DNA of 42,492 nucleotides from Gemmobacter sp. (GTDB lineage: Bacteria; Pseudomonadota; Alphaproteobacteria; Rhodobacterales; Rhodobacteraceae). The notes beneath the pieces were generated by a model. The model worked only from the letters and a program-made list of their open reading frames with translations. It was not told where the DNA came from and made no database searches. The stretch lies in NCBI GenBank assembly GCA_031260425.1, contig JAIRJX010000041.1:1-42492 (forward strand), given 5' to 3'. Below are positions 17,020 through 24,202 of this stretch, piece by piece. Made by a program: the position numbers and the translations under genes. Position 1 is the stretch's first letter. Each line of letters starts with the position of its first letter.

Positions 17020-19428
17020 ATGAGCGATCATATCTCCCAATCCTATCCGGTCCTGCCGCTGCGCGACATCGTGGTGTTCCCCCACATGATCGTACCGCTC
17101 TTCGTGGGCCGCGAGAAATCGGTGCGGGCGCTCGAGGAGGTCATGGCCGAGGATCGCCAGATCCTGCTGTCCAGCCAGATCGACCCCACCGTGGACGAGC
17201 CCGGCGCCGAAGGTATCTATCGCACCGGTGTTCTGGCCAATGTGCTGCAGTTGCTGAAACTTCCCGATGGCACCGTGAAGGTGCTGGTCGAGGGCAAGAG
17301 CCGGGTGAGGATCACCGATTTCCTGTCAAACGACTCGTTCTTCGAGGCGCGGGCAGAGCCGCTGGACGAAACCCTGGGCGAGCAGTCGGCGGTGGATGTG
17401 CTGCTGCGCGGCGTGGCCGAGGAATTCGAGCGCTACGCCAAGATCCGCAAGAACATCCCCGAAGAGGCGCTGGCTGCCGTTTCGGACACCCGCGAACCGG
17501 CGCGGCTTGCCGATCTGGTGGCAGGGCATCTGGGAATTCCCATCGCCCAGAAGCAGGAATTGCTCGAAACACTCGACGTGGCCACGAGGCTGGAGAAGGT
17601 CTATGGCCACATGCAGGGCGAGATGTCCGTCCTTCAGGTGGAAAAGAAGATCAAATCCCGTGTGAAGTCGCAGATGGAACGCACCCAGCGCGAATACTAT
17701 CTGAACGAGCAGATGAAGGCGATCCAGAAGGAACTCGGCGATGGCGAGGAAGGCCAGAACGAACTGACCGAACTGGAAGAGCGTATCCGAAAGACCGAAC
17801 TGTCGAAAGAGGCGCGCGAGAAGGCCGAGGGCGAGCTGAAGAAGCTGAAATCCATGAGCCCGATGAGCGCCGAGGCAACGGTGGTGCGCAATTATCTCGA
17901 CTGGCTGCTCGGCGTGCCCTGGGGCGTGAAGTCGCGCGTCAAGAAGGATCTGATTGCAGCGCAGAAGGTGCTGGACGCGGATCATTATGGGTTGGAGAAG
18001 GTCAAGGAACGCATCGTCGAATATCTGGCGGTGCAGGCGCGCTCAGCCAAGCTCAAGGGGCCGATCCTTTGCCTCGTCGGCCCCCCGGGCGTCGGCAAGA
18101 CCTCGCTTGGCCGTTCGGTGGCGAAGGCTACCGGGCGCGAGTTCATCCGCATCAGCCTGGGCGGCGTGCGTGACGAATCCGAGATCCGTGGCCACCGGCG
18201 CACCTATATCGGCTCGATGCCCGGCAAGATCATCCAGGCACTGAAAAAGGCCAAGACCACCAACCCGCTGATCCTGCTCGATGAAATCGACAAGATGGGG
18301 CAGGATTTCCGCGGCGACCCGGCCTCGGCCATGCTGGAGGTGCTGGATCCGGAACAGAACGCGGCTTTCGTGGACCACTATATGGAAGTGGAATACGACC
18401 TGTCGAACGTGATGTTCCTGACCACGGCCAACAGCTACAACATGCCGGGACCGCTGCTCGACCGGATGGAGATCATCAGCCTTGCGGGCTATACCGAGGA
18501 TGAAAAGCGCGAGATCGCGCGCCATCACCTGCTGCCCAAGCAGATCGAGGCCAATGGTCTGAAGAAAGGCGAGTTCGAGATCTCGGACGAGGCGCTGAAC
18601 CACGTCATCCGCTACTACACACGGGAGGCGGGCGTGCGGAACCTTGAGCGCGAGATTGCCAAGCTCGCGCGTAAGGCGGTGACCGAGATCCTGAAGAAGA
18701 CCGCGAAATCGGTTTCGGTCGATCCGGCCAAGGCCGAGGAATATCTCGGTGTCCAGCGTTTCCGCTATGGTCTGGCCGAGCAGGAGGATCAGGTCGGCGT
18801 GGTGACCGGCCTCGCCTGGACCAGCGTCGGCGGCGATCTGCTTCAGATCGAGGCGCTGAAGCTGCCGGGCAAGGGCCGGATGAAGACGACCGGGAAACTG
18901 GGCGATGTGATGAAGGAATCGATCGAGGCGGCGTCAAGCTACGTGCGCTCGATCAGCCCGGAAATCGGGGTGAAGCCGCCGAAATTCGAGGCGATCGACA
19001 TTCACGTCCACGTCCCGGAAGGCGCCACGCCCAAGGACGGGCCGAGCGCGGGCCTTGCCATGGTGACCTCCATCGTGTCGGTCCTGACGGGGATCCCGGT
19101 CCGCAAGGACATCGCGATGACGGGCGAGGTTACGCTGCGCGGCAATGCGCTGGCCATCGGCGGGCTGAAGGAGAAGCTGCTGGCGGCGCTGCGCGGCGGC
19201 ATCAAGACGGTGCTGATCCCGCAGGATAACGCCAAGGATCTGGTCGAGATTCCGGCCAATGTGAAGGAAGGCCTGACCATCATCCCGGTCAGCCATGTGC
19301 GCGAGGTGCTGCAGCAGGCGCTGGTGCGCCAGCCCGAGCCCGTGGAATGGGACGAGGCGGCGGAAGAAGCCGCTGCTGCGGCCCGCAAGACCTCGGGTGA
19401 GCCGCAGGCCGGGCAACTTGCACATTGA
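17020..19428 (+). CDS. lon: ATP-dependent protease Lon (LonA)
   Basis: An 802-residue cytoplasmic serine-lysine protease that degrades damaged and regulatory proteins. Domains in order are the LAN substrate-binding domain (about 8-205, opening with [15 protein letters not shown]), a coiled-coil stretch (about 205-300), the AAA+ ATPase with Walker [10 protein letters not shown] (about 355) and Walker B ILLDEIDK (about 418), and the protease domain with Ser676 in DGPSAG and the catalytic Lys in GGLKEK (about 717-722). Length and motifs are complete. It ends with an Ala/Glu-rich tail. A strong terminator follows, and a heat-shock-like promoter precedes it. lon followed by an HU gene is a common order. 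Confidence 0.98.
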   Translation: MSDHISQSYPVLPLRDIVVFPHMIVPLFVGREKSVRALEEVMAEDRQILLSSQIDPTVDEPGAEGIYRTGVLANVLQLLKLPDGTVKVLVEGKSRVRITDFLSNDSFFEARAEPLDETLGEQSAVDVLLRGVAEEFERYAKIRKNIPEEALAAVSDTREPARLADLVAGHLGIPIAQKQELLETLDVATRLEKVYGHMQGEMSVLQVEKKIKSRVKSQMERTQREYYLNEQMKAIQKELGDGEEGQNELTELEERIRKTELSKEAREKAEGELKKLKSMSPMSAEATVVRNYLDWLLGVPWGVKSRVKKDLIAAQKVLDADHYGLEKVKERIVEYLAVQARSAKLKGPILCLVGPPGVGKTSLGRSVAKATGREFIRISLGGVRDESEIRGHRRTYIGSMPGKIIQALKKAKTTNPLILLDEIDKMGQDFRGDPASAMLEVLDPEQNAAFVDHYMEVEYDLSNVMFLTTANSYNMPGPLLDRMEIISLAGYTEDEKREIARHHLLPKQIEANGLKKGEFEISDEALNHVIRYYTREAGVRNLEREIAKLARKAVTEILKKTAKSVSVDPAKAEEYLGVQRFRYGLAEQEDQVGVVTGLAWTSVGGDLLQIEALKLPGKGRMKTTGKLGDVMKESIEAASSYVRSISPEIGVKPPKFEAIDIHVHVPEGATPKDGPSAGLAMVTSIVSVLTGIPVRKDIAMTGEVTLRGNALAIGGLKEKLLAALRGGIKTVLIPQDNAKDLVEIPANVKEGLTIIPVSHVREVLQQALVRQPEPVEWDEAAEEAAAAARKTSGEPQAGQLAH

Positions 19429-19452
19429 ACCGGGCCCGCGCGGCCGTGGAAG

Positions 19453-19480
19453 GGGGCGCCTCCGCGCCCCTTTTCCCTTT
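19453..19480 (+). terminator. Rho-independent terminator of lon
   Basis: GGGGCGC (19453-19459), a CTCC loop and GCGCCCC (19464-19470) form a perfect 7-bp stem followed by TTTTCCCTTTT. Confidence 0.9.
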
Positions 19481-19502
19481 TCTGAACAGCTCATCCTGCT
19501 GT

Positions 19503-19530
19503 TTGCAAACGGAAAATAATGCCGTATTGT
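19503..19530 (+). promoter_or_regulatory. Promoter of the HU gene
   Basis: TTGCAA (19503-19508) and TATTGT (19525-19530) are spaced by 16 bases and lie 31 bases upstream of the HU start, after the lon terminator. The surrounding DNA is AT-rich compared with its neighbours. Confidence 0.6.
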
Positions 19531-19561
19531 CGTTTCCATGATGGAAACCCCGGAGAGGATC

Positions 19562-19999
19562 ATGGCGACAAAGCCTTCCGCAGCGAAAACCGCTGCCCCG
19601 AAGAAGACCACCCCCAGATCAACCGCCGCCAAGAGTCGCGGCCCGAAGCCGAAAGCCGCGTCGGTTGCTGCGCCTTCCGACCCGGCGCCCGTTCAGCCGG
19701 CCGAGGCACGGCCGGCCATGCAGGCGCTGCGGGTCAAGGATCTGGTCGAGGCGGTCCTGACCCGGACTGCCGGCAAGAAGAAAGAGACCCGTACCGCAGT
19801 CGAGGCGACCCTCGCCGTGATCGGCGAAGCGCTCAGCAAGGGTCAGGGGCTGAATCTGCCGCCGCTCGGCCGGGCGAAGGTCAACCGCCAGAAGGAAATC
19901 GGCGACAGCGAGTTGCTGGTGGTGAAGTTCAAGCGCGACAGTGCCGGCAAACCCGCGAAAAAACTTGAGTCCGAGGGGGTTGCAGAGACCGGGGAGTGA
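19562..19999 (+). CDS. HU-family DNA-binding protein with a basic N-terminal extension
   Basis: A 145-residue nucleoid protein. The first roughly 60 residues are Ala/Lys/Pro-rich (MATKPSAAKTAAPKK and on), resembling a histone-H1-like or intrinsically disordered tail. Residues about 62-140 match an HU/IHF fold: LRVKDLVEAVLTRT, then KKKETRTAVEATLAVIGEALSKGQGLNLPPLGRAKVNRQKE. The usual HU DNA-binding arm (GRNPQTG) is not seen; GRAKVNRQKE replaces it, so this is a divergent HU. The start at 19562 follows a GAGAGGA ribosome site. An 8-codon longer form starting at 19538 is possible but lacks a ribosome site. Confidence 0.85.
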   Translation: MATKPSAAKTAAPKKTTPRSTAAKSRGPKPKAASVAAPSDPAPVQPAEARPAMQALRVKDLVEAVLTRTAGKKKETRTAVEATLAVIGEALSKGQGLNLPPLGRAKVNRQKEIGDSELLVVKFKRDSAGKPAKKLESEGVAETGE

Positions 20000-20017
20000 A
20001 GCTAAACACCCCGCACC

Positions 20018-20092
20018 GGGCGATTAGCTCAGCGGTAGAGCGCTTCGTTCACATCGAAGATGTCAGCGGTTCAAATCCGTTATCGCCCACCA
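20018..20092 (+). tRNA. tRNA-Val (anticodon CAC)
   Basis: A complete cloverleaf: acceptor GGGCGAT (20018-20024) pairs with ATCGCCC (20082-20088); the D-arm is AGCTCAGCGGTAGAGC; the anticodon stem CTTCG/CGAAG carries loop TTCACAT with anticodon CAC; the T-arm contains GGTTCAAATCC; discriminator A and encoded CCA are at 20089-20092. An integrase remnant starts just downstream, so this tRNA is a probable integration site. Confidence 0.97.
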
Positions 20093-20149
20093 TCATTTCC
20101 CCGGCAAAATAAGGAAATGCCTTGTTTTGCTGGGGATTTTGCGTTTCGC

Positions 20150-20170
20150 TGTTACAAACCATGTTACAAA
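20150..20170 (+). other. Twin TGTTACAAA direct repeat between tRNA-Val and the integrase
   Basis: The 9-mer TGTTACAAA occurs at 20150-20158 and 20162-20170, 12 bases apart and overlapping the likely integrase start. This placement fits integrase arm-binding sites or part of an attachment site. It is visible in the sequence but its function is inferred. Confidence 0.35.
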
Positions 20171-20498
20171 ATGGGTCTGTGATGGCTGGCGCACAACGAT
20201 ACCTTCTGAACCGTGACGGCAGATTCTTCGCCCGGCTGGTTGTGCCGAAAGACCTTCGTGCTATCGTCGGCAAGAGCGAGTTGCGGGAACCCCTCGGGCC
20301 GGATCGCAGGACTGCCATGAAGCTGTTGCCGGGCGCGGTAGCACAGCTTCAACACCAGATCGCCCGAGCCGAACGGAAGGTATCTTCGGCCAACATCGCA
20401 GCCGATCCGGTTCGCTATTCCCTCGCTTCGGACCAGATCGCCGCCAGCCACCATCATCAACGTATCGTTCTGGATGACCAGCTTCGGAATGATGTCAG
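20161..20498 (+). pseudogene. Truncated tyrosine integrase (N-terminal fragment)
   Basis: The first roughly 110 residues of an integrase of the kind found at tRNA-borne genomic islands: AQRYLLNRDGRFFARLVVPKDLRAIVGKSELREPLGPDRRTAMKLLP, then a helical linker. The start may be ATG 20161 or ATG 20182. The core-binding and catalytic domains with the R..H-R-H..Y residues are absent. The similarity stops at about 20498, exactly where an IS66-type end (GTGCAAGCATCCGGCC) begins, so the gene was cut by an insertion and later deletion. Lying 70 bases from tRNA-Val and pointing away from it, it marks the edge of a former island. Confidence 0.75.
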
Positions 20499-20740
20499 GT
20501 GCAAGCATCCGGCCTGGGCCGCGGTCAGGTGACTTTCGCGGTTCGGGCGGCTTTTCAATTCCACGGGAGGAGTTCCGGGAGGCGTGAGACGACGATGCCG
20601 GGCATCCGGGCCGGAACATCTGCCAGCCATGCCTGAGGATCGACGTCGTTCATCTTGGCGGTGACGATCAGAGAATACATGAACGCAGCGCGGTCGCCGC
20701 CGCGTGGCGGTCCGGCGAAGAGCCACGGCTTCCCGACACG
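20499..20740 (-). mobile_element. IS66-family remnant: right end and transposase C-terminus
   Basis: On the minus strand, residues WLFAGPPRGGDRAAFMYSLI and the following TAKMNDVDPQAWLADVPARM, ending LPELLPWN-stop (20555-20737), match the C-terminus of IS66-type TnpC transposases. The stop is followed by about 40 bases and then an end sequence (reverse complement of 20499-20514, ending in GGCCGGATGCTTGCAC) that resembles IS66 terminal inverted repeats. The rest of the element is missing. It abuts the truncated integrase. Confidence 0.75.
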
Positions 20741-21135
20741 CGGTTTCGACAGCCTGCAGCCCGTCATCAGGCACGCAGCTCAGGATCTGGACCATCTGCC
20801 GATCGCTATCATGGCCGCCCTTCAGCTTGCGCTGGATCGCGGCCATGGCGGGTGGGAGAACCCAAGTCCCTGAAGGGGGCACCCTTGCGCAGCGCCCCCG
20901 GTTTACGTGCCGGAACAGGCACATGATGCCATGGATCAGAGACCGTCTTGCCCCGCCCGAAGGTGCGGGCATGTTCGCCGACCACCCCTCCATCTTGCCG
21001 GTCCACCGGACGTCCGACCGCCGTGGCCAGGACCGAGTAGTTGTTGTCAAACCGCACGGTGCAGGTCTTCGACACGGAAGCAGGCACGCTGTGGAAGCCA
21101 TCGAAGCGGCCGACACACGCTTCATCCCTCCCTCC
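20740..21135 (-). pseudogene. istA: IS21-family IstA transposase fragment with a frameshift
   Basis: Minus-strand translation gives FDGFHSVPASVSKTCTVRFDNN followed by GEHARTFGRG, DPWHHVPVPARKPGALRKGAPF and then, in another frame, LPPAMAAIQRKLKG, DSDRQMVQILSCVPDDGLQAVETAC. This is the C-terminal third of an IS21-type IstA. The frame changes near a G5 run at 20874-20878. The N-terminal catalytic part and istB are missing. Two direct repeats at 21181-21227 look like the element's terminal repeats. Confidence 0.75.
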
Positions 21136-21180
21136 GTTCGCTGCCCAGCAACGAACGGTCTGACAGAACTTCAGGGCGGT

Positions 21181-21227
21181 CAAAATGGCACGCCGATACC
21201 CCCCTTACCAACGCAAAATGGCACGCC
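21181..21227 (-). repeat. IS21-type terminal direct repeats
   Basis: The 14-mer CAAAATGGCACGCC occurs at 21181-21194 and again at 21214-21227, a spacing of 33 bases. IS21-family ends carry such multiple direct repeats, and an IstA fragment lies next to them. Confidence 0.5.
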
Positions 21228-21240
21228 AGAACACATACCG

Positions 21241-21582
21241 GGTGGCGCCCCGCGTTCGGGTGTTCACGCTGGGAGTTCCTCGTTCCTCGTCGGCAAGCCT
21301 GAGCCGGGGCCGCAGACTGGACGGCAGGGCACCATGAAGCGGCACGAGGTGCTGCTGCTCACCCCGGGCGCTTGATCGCATGGCAGGAACGGGGGCGTGG
21401 TTGGTTGTCACTTGGCTCGGGATCGGATCGCCAGCGCCACGGACGCCGGCAGGCTTCTTCTTCATCTTCGCGACGCCATCGAGTTCTGTTCGTCGGAGCC
21501 GGCATGGTGCCCCTGCGGTGCGCAGATGATTGCTTGCCCTGCCGTTGGCACCATTGATCCCGTGCCGCAACACGCGGTTTCT
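21241..21582. other. Gene-free stretch between IS debris and the denitrification region
   Basis: No gene I can support lies in these 342 bases. Short open frames exist on both strands but match nothing I recognise and have no ribosome sites. It is probably island or IS debris whose source is lost. The regulatory region of the next operon begins at 21583. Confidence 0.4.
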
Positions 21583-21623
21583 TTGTGCGGGAGCAAGGAA
21601 AGCCTCTGGCGAGGATGTATCTT
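21583..21623 (+). promoter_or_regulatory. NnrR/FNR-type box and -10 of the 21652 operon
   Basis: TTGTG-N4-AGCAA (21583-21596) on the other strand reads TTGCT-N4-CACAA, one base from the Rhodobacter NnrR consensus TTGCG-N4-CACAA. TATCTT (21618-21623) lies where a -10 should be for an activator centred about 41 bases upstream of the start. This places the operon in the NO-responsive regulon. Confidence 0.55.
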
Positions 21624-21651
21624 CCCAAGGACAGATTTCCGGAGAATCGCG

Positions 21652-22995
21652 ATGCCGGGCAAGTCTCTCTCGCGCTGGACCATGGCGTGGTTCGGATCGG
21701 CGCTGCTGTTCCTGCTCGGGGCCTGCGCGATGGCGTTGTTCGGTCTGGCGGGGCCTGGGGAATGGTCACGCGGGGCCGGAATGGCGGTCGTGCATCTCTT
21801 CGTGCTCGGCTGGCTGTGCCAGGTCATGCTGGGCGCGCTGATCCAGTTCGTGCCGGTGCTGGCCGCGCGTCCGCTGGCCTTTCCGGGCCTTGCCCTGCCG
21901 GCGCTGGCCTTCTCATCGGCAGGCATCATGGCGCTGGCGGCGGGGTTTCTGACCCTCGACGGTCACGAGGCGCTGCGTCCGTTGTTTCTGCTGGGCCCCT
22001 TCTCGATCGGGGCCGCTTTCATGCTGGTTGCGGTGACGGTGGGCGCCACGGTGCTGCACCGCGCCTGCCTGCGGCTTGCCGAGGTCAGGTTGGTGGTCCT
22101 CGCGATGGTTGCGTTGAGCGGGCTTTGGCTGAGCGGCGCGGTGATGGCGCTGACACTCGCCGGCACCCGGATTGCGGTCGATCTGACCGAGGCGCTGCCG
22201 CTGCATATGCTGCTCGGACTCGGCGGCTGGCTGAGCCTTGCCGCCTTCGGGGTGAGCTACAAGCTCTTTGCCATGTTCCTGCTTGCACCTGAACAGGGTG
22301 GAATGGTGCGTCGGGCGGTTTTCCTGACGGCTGTCCTTGTAGTCGCGCTGGCACTGTGGGCGCTATGTCTGCTGCTGGCCGGGCGTTCGGGTGGCCGGGC
22401 GGTGAGCGTCGCCATCGGGTTGGTTCCGGCCCTGACCATGATTTATCTGGGAGAGATCACCCGTCTGTGGCGAAGCCGCCGTCGCCCCGTGCCCGAGGCG
22501 AACATGCTCTGGAGCCGCATGGGGTTGCTGTTTCTCGCCCTTGCCGCCCTGCTTATCGTGCCGGGCTGGCAATTCGGCGGGGTCTGGGCGGAGGCCGCGG
22601 TCTTCGTGGCGCTGGTGGGGTGGCTGTCGCTGCTGACGCTGGCGCAGATGGTCAAGATCGTCAGCTTCCTGACCTGGGTCCAGATTTTCGCTCCCCGCAT
22701 CGGACGCCAGCCGGTGCCAGTGGTCCAGAAGCTGAGCGATGCGAGAGCGGTTGCATCCGGTCTTGCCTTCTGGTCTGTGGGGACGGTCGTTGGCTGCCTT
22801 GCCCTGCTGCTGGGCAGTTCTGGCGGCTTCCTGTTCGCGGTGCTCCTGCTGACCCTCGGCGCGCTTGGGGTCATGCGGGAACTGATCGCGATCCGGCATC
22901 TGTCGCATCTGGAGCCCGCCGAACGCCCCGCCTGTCTTCCCCATCTGGTACTGCCCTTCACCTTTTCCCGCGCCCGCGCAGAGGCCCGATCATGA
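21652..22995 (+). CDS. Polytopic membrane protein, NnrS/haem-copper-oxidase-like, in a denitrification operon
   Basis: A 447-residue protein with about 12 hydrophobic segments and few charged loops. Conserved-looking His-containing helices include VVHLFVLGWLCQVMLG (about 43-58) and LPLHMLLGLGGWLSLAAFGVSYKLFAMFLL (about 183-212), reminiscent of NnrS and subunit-I-type haem proteins. I cannot assign a function. The start at 21652 follows CCGGAGAA; the open frame extends further upstream into debris without similarity. Its stop overlaps the DUF2249 gene (ATGA), and an NnrR-like box precedes it. It may bind haem or copper and take part in NO handling or electron transfer; that is inference. Confidence 0.75.
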   Translation: MPGKSLSRWTMAWFGSALLFLLGACAMALFGLAGPGEWSRGAGMAVVHLFVLGWLCQVMLGALIQFVPVLAARPLAFPGLALPALAFSSAGIMALAAGFLTLDGHEALRPLFLLGPFSIGAAFMLVAVTVGATVLHRACLRLAEVRLVVLAMVALSGLWLSGAVMALTLAGTRIAVDLTEALPLHMLLGLGGWLSLAAFGVSYKLFAMFLLAPEQGGMVRRAVFLTAVLVVALALWALCLLLAGRSGGRAVSVAIGLVPALTMIYLGEITRLWRSRRRPVPEANMLWSRMGLLFLALAALLIVPGWQFGGVWAEAAVFVALVGWLSLLTLAQMVKIVSFLTWVQIFAPRIGRQPVPVVQKLSDARAVASGLAFWSVGTVVGCLALLLGSSGGFLFAVLLLTLGALGVMRELIAIRHLSHLEPAERPACLPHLVLPFTFSRARAEARS

Positions 22996-23534
22996 CACCT
23001 CCCGATCCCTCCCGGCCCGATCCCCTTGAGCTTGACATCCGCCTGATCCTCCAGCGCGGCGAGGAGCCTTTTGGTGCCATCATGGCCGCTGTCGATGCGC
23101 TGGCAAAGGGGCAGGCGCTGCGTCTGCTGGCCCCGTTCCGACCTGCGCCGCTGTTCGGCGTCATGGCCAATCACGGTTTCGGCTGTGAGGATCGTCAGCG
23201 CGCGGATGGCGTCTGGGAGGTTCTCTTCACGCCGGCACCGGGGTTTGGCCCCGAGGCGGGGATGGCTCCGGGCTCTACCCCCGGCGCGGGGCTCTGGCCC
23301 GACCCGGCGCGCGAGCTTGACCTGACCGGTCTGATGCCGCCCGAGCCGATGGTGCGGATCCTCGAAGAAATCACGGCGCTTGCGCCGGGCGAGGTTCTCT
23401 TCGCGCTTCTCGATCGCGAGCCGATGTTTCTCTTTCCCGAACTGGCGCAGCGTGGCCATGAATGGGCGGGGAATTTCGCGCCTTCGGGCGATGTCTACCG
23501 GCTGCTGATCCGGGCCGGGGTTGGTGATGACTGA
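22992..23534 (+). CDS. DUF2249-domain protein
   Basis: A 180-residue soluble protein with two DUF2249-like (TusA-related fold) segments: LELDIRLILQRGEEPFGAIMAAVDALAKGQALRLLAPFRPAPLFGVMANHGF (about 11-62) and LDLTGLMPPEPMVRILEEITALAPGEVLFALLDREPMFLFPELAQRGHEW (about 105-155). The second half repeats the pattern of the first. DUF2249 proteins are often found with denitrification and NO-response genes, and their biochemical role is not established. There is no conserved Cys of the TusA type in the usual place. It overlaps both neighbours (ATGA at its start and 8 bases at its end), so the three proteins are made together. Confidence 0.85.
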   Translation: MTPPDPSRPDPLELDIRLILQRGEEPFGAIMAAVDALAKGQALRLLAPFRPAPLFGVMANHGFGCEDRQRADGVWEVLFTPAPGFGPEAGMAPGSTPGAGLWPDPARELDLTGLMPPEPMVRILEEITALAPGEVLFALLDREPMFLFPELAQRGHEWAGNFAPSGDVYRLLIRAGVGDD

Positions 23535-23808
23535 GGCGGTACCGGATATCACCCGGGCGCTCCGAAGCGTGATCGACCCTGAAACCGGGCGCGATCTGGT
23601 TGCCATGGGCATGATCTATGAAGCCCGGTTCGAAGCTGGGACCGCCTATGTCACGATGACCACGACCACACGCGGCTGCCCGCTGACCGAGATGCTGCGT
23701 CTGGGGGTCGAAACCGCGCTGCTTGCCATCGCAGGTGTGGCGATGGCCGAGGTCCGCCTGACATGGGACCCGCCCTGGACACCGGAACGGATGGAGCCGG
23801 TGCCGTGA
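23527..23808 (+). CDS. DUF59/MIP18-type (PaaD-like) metal-sulfur assembly protein
   Basis: A 93-residue protein of the MIP18/DUF59 family, members of which (SufT, PaaD, Cia2) help insert Fe-S clusters into targets. Typical segments are ITRALRSVIDPETGRDLVAMGMIYEA and TTTRGCPLTEMLRLGVETAL with the conserved Cys (about residue 58), and LTWDPPWTPERM at the C-terminus. The ATG at 23527 is preferred over upstream TTG/GTG codons inside the DUF2249 gene. It is the third gene of the NnrR-box operon. A target in the denitrification pathway is plausible but not shown. Confidence 0.85.
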   Translation: MTEAVPDITRALRSVIDPETGRDLVAMGMIYEARFEAGTAYVTMTTTTRGCPLTEMLRLGVETALLAIAGVAMAEVRLTWDPPWTPERMEPVP

Positions 23809-23944
23809 GGCAGAGGCGCGGGCCGGCTCATGCCCGGCGGCCTGCAGTGGCGGTGATCGAGGATTGTCTTGGCCGGCACTTCACGGTGTGAACCCATCCC
23901 TGCCCGGAACAGCGCGCGCCGCGCCCACAGAACCCCGGGTGAGC

Positions 23945-24131
23945 CCACCTCGGCCCGAAACAAGGCGCGTAAGCGCCACCGGGCTAGCGCTCGACCGCCC
24001 GCACGGGTGGGCGCTTTGTCACCACCGGCGCGGGAATCGAACTTAGGCGTGGCTACGCCATAAAGTGCGGACCACAACCGTCTCAGCGTCCACCCGCGGT
24101 CGGGTGCTGCCCTTTGTTGTGCGACGAGGGA
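23945..24131 (+). repeat. Structured intergenic repeat, copy C
   Basis: Best-preserved copy. CGGGTGGGCGCT (24004-24015) and AGCGTCCACCCG (24085-24096) form an outer stem with one mismatch, enclosing a perfect inner hairpin GGCGT-GGCT-ACGCC (24046-24059) followed by ATAAAGTGCGGAC. A partial extra copy of the CCCGGAACA start lies at about 23895. It fills the gap between the convergent DUF59 and nnrS genes. No gene is seen in 23809-24202. Confidence 0.8.
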
Positions 24132-24202
24132 GCAGGCAGCCGTTTCCTTCGGCCCTCCGGGGGATACCGCGCGATCCTTCGGGAATGCTTGTCGTCTTCC
24201 GC

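Noticed and set aside
20023..20092. CRISPR-like or phage-like arrays near tRNA-Val
   Set aside because: No regularly spaced repeats are present; only the twin 9-mer and the IS end repeats were found.
21372..21385. TTGAT-CGCA-TGGCA as an FNR box
   Set aside because: Only the left half-site is present; the site at 21583 is a better match and correctly placed.
21205..21573. Minus-strand frame of 122 codons in the debris region
   Set aside because: No recognisable similarity, ribosome site or operon context; it overlaps the IS21 terminal repeats.
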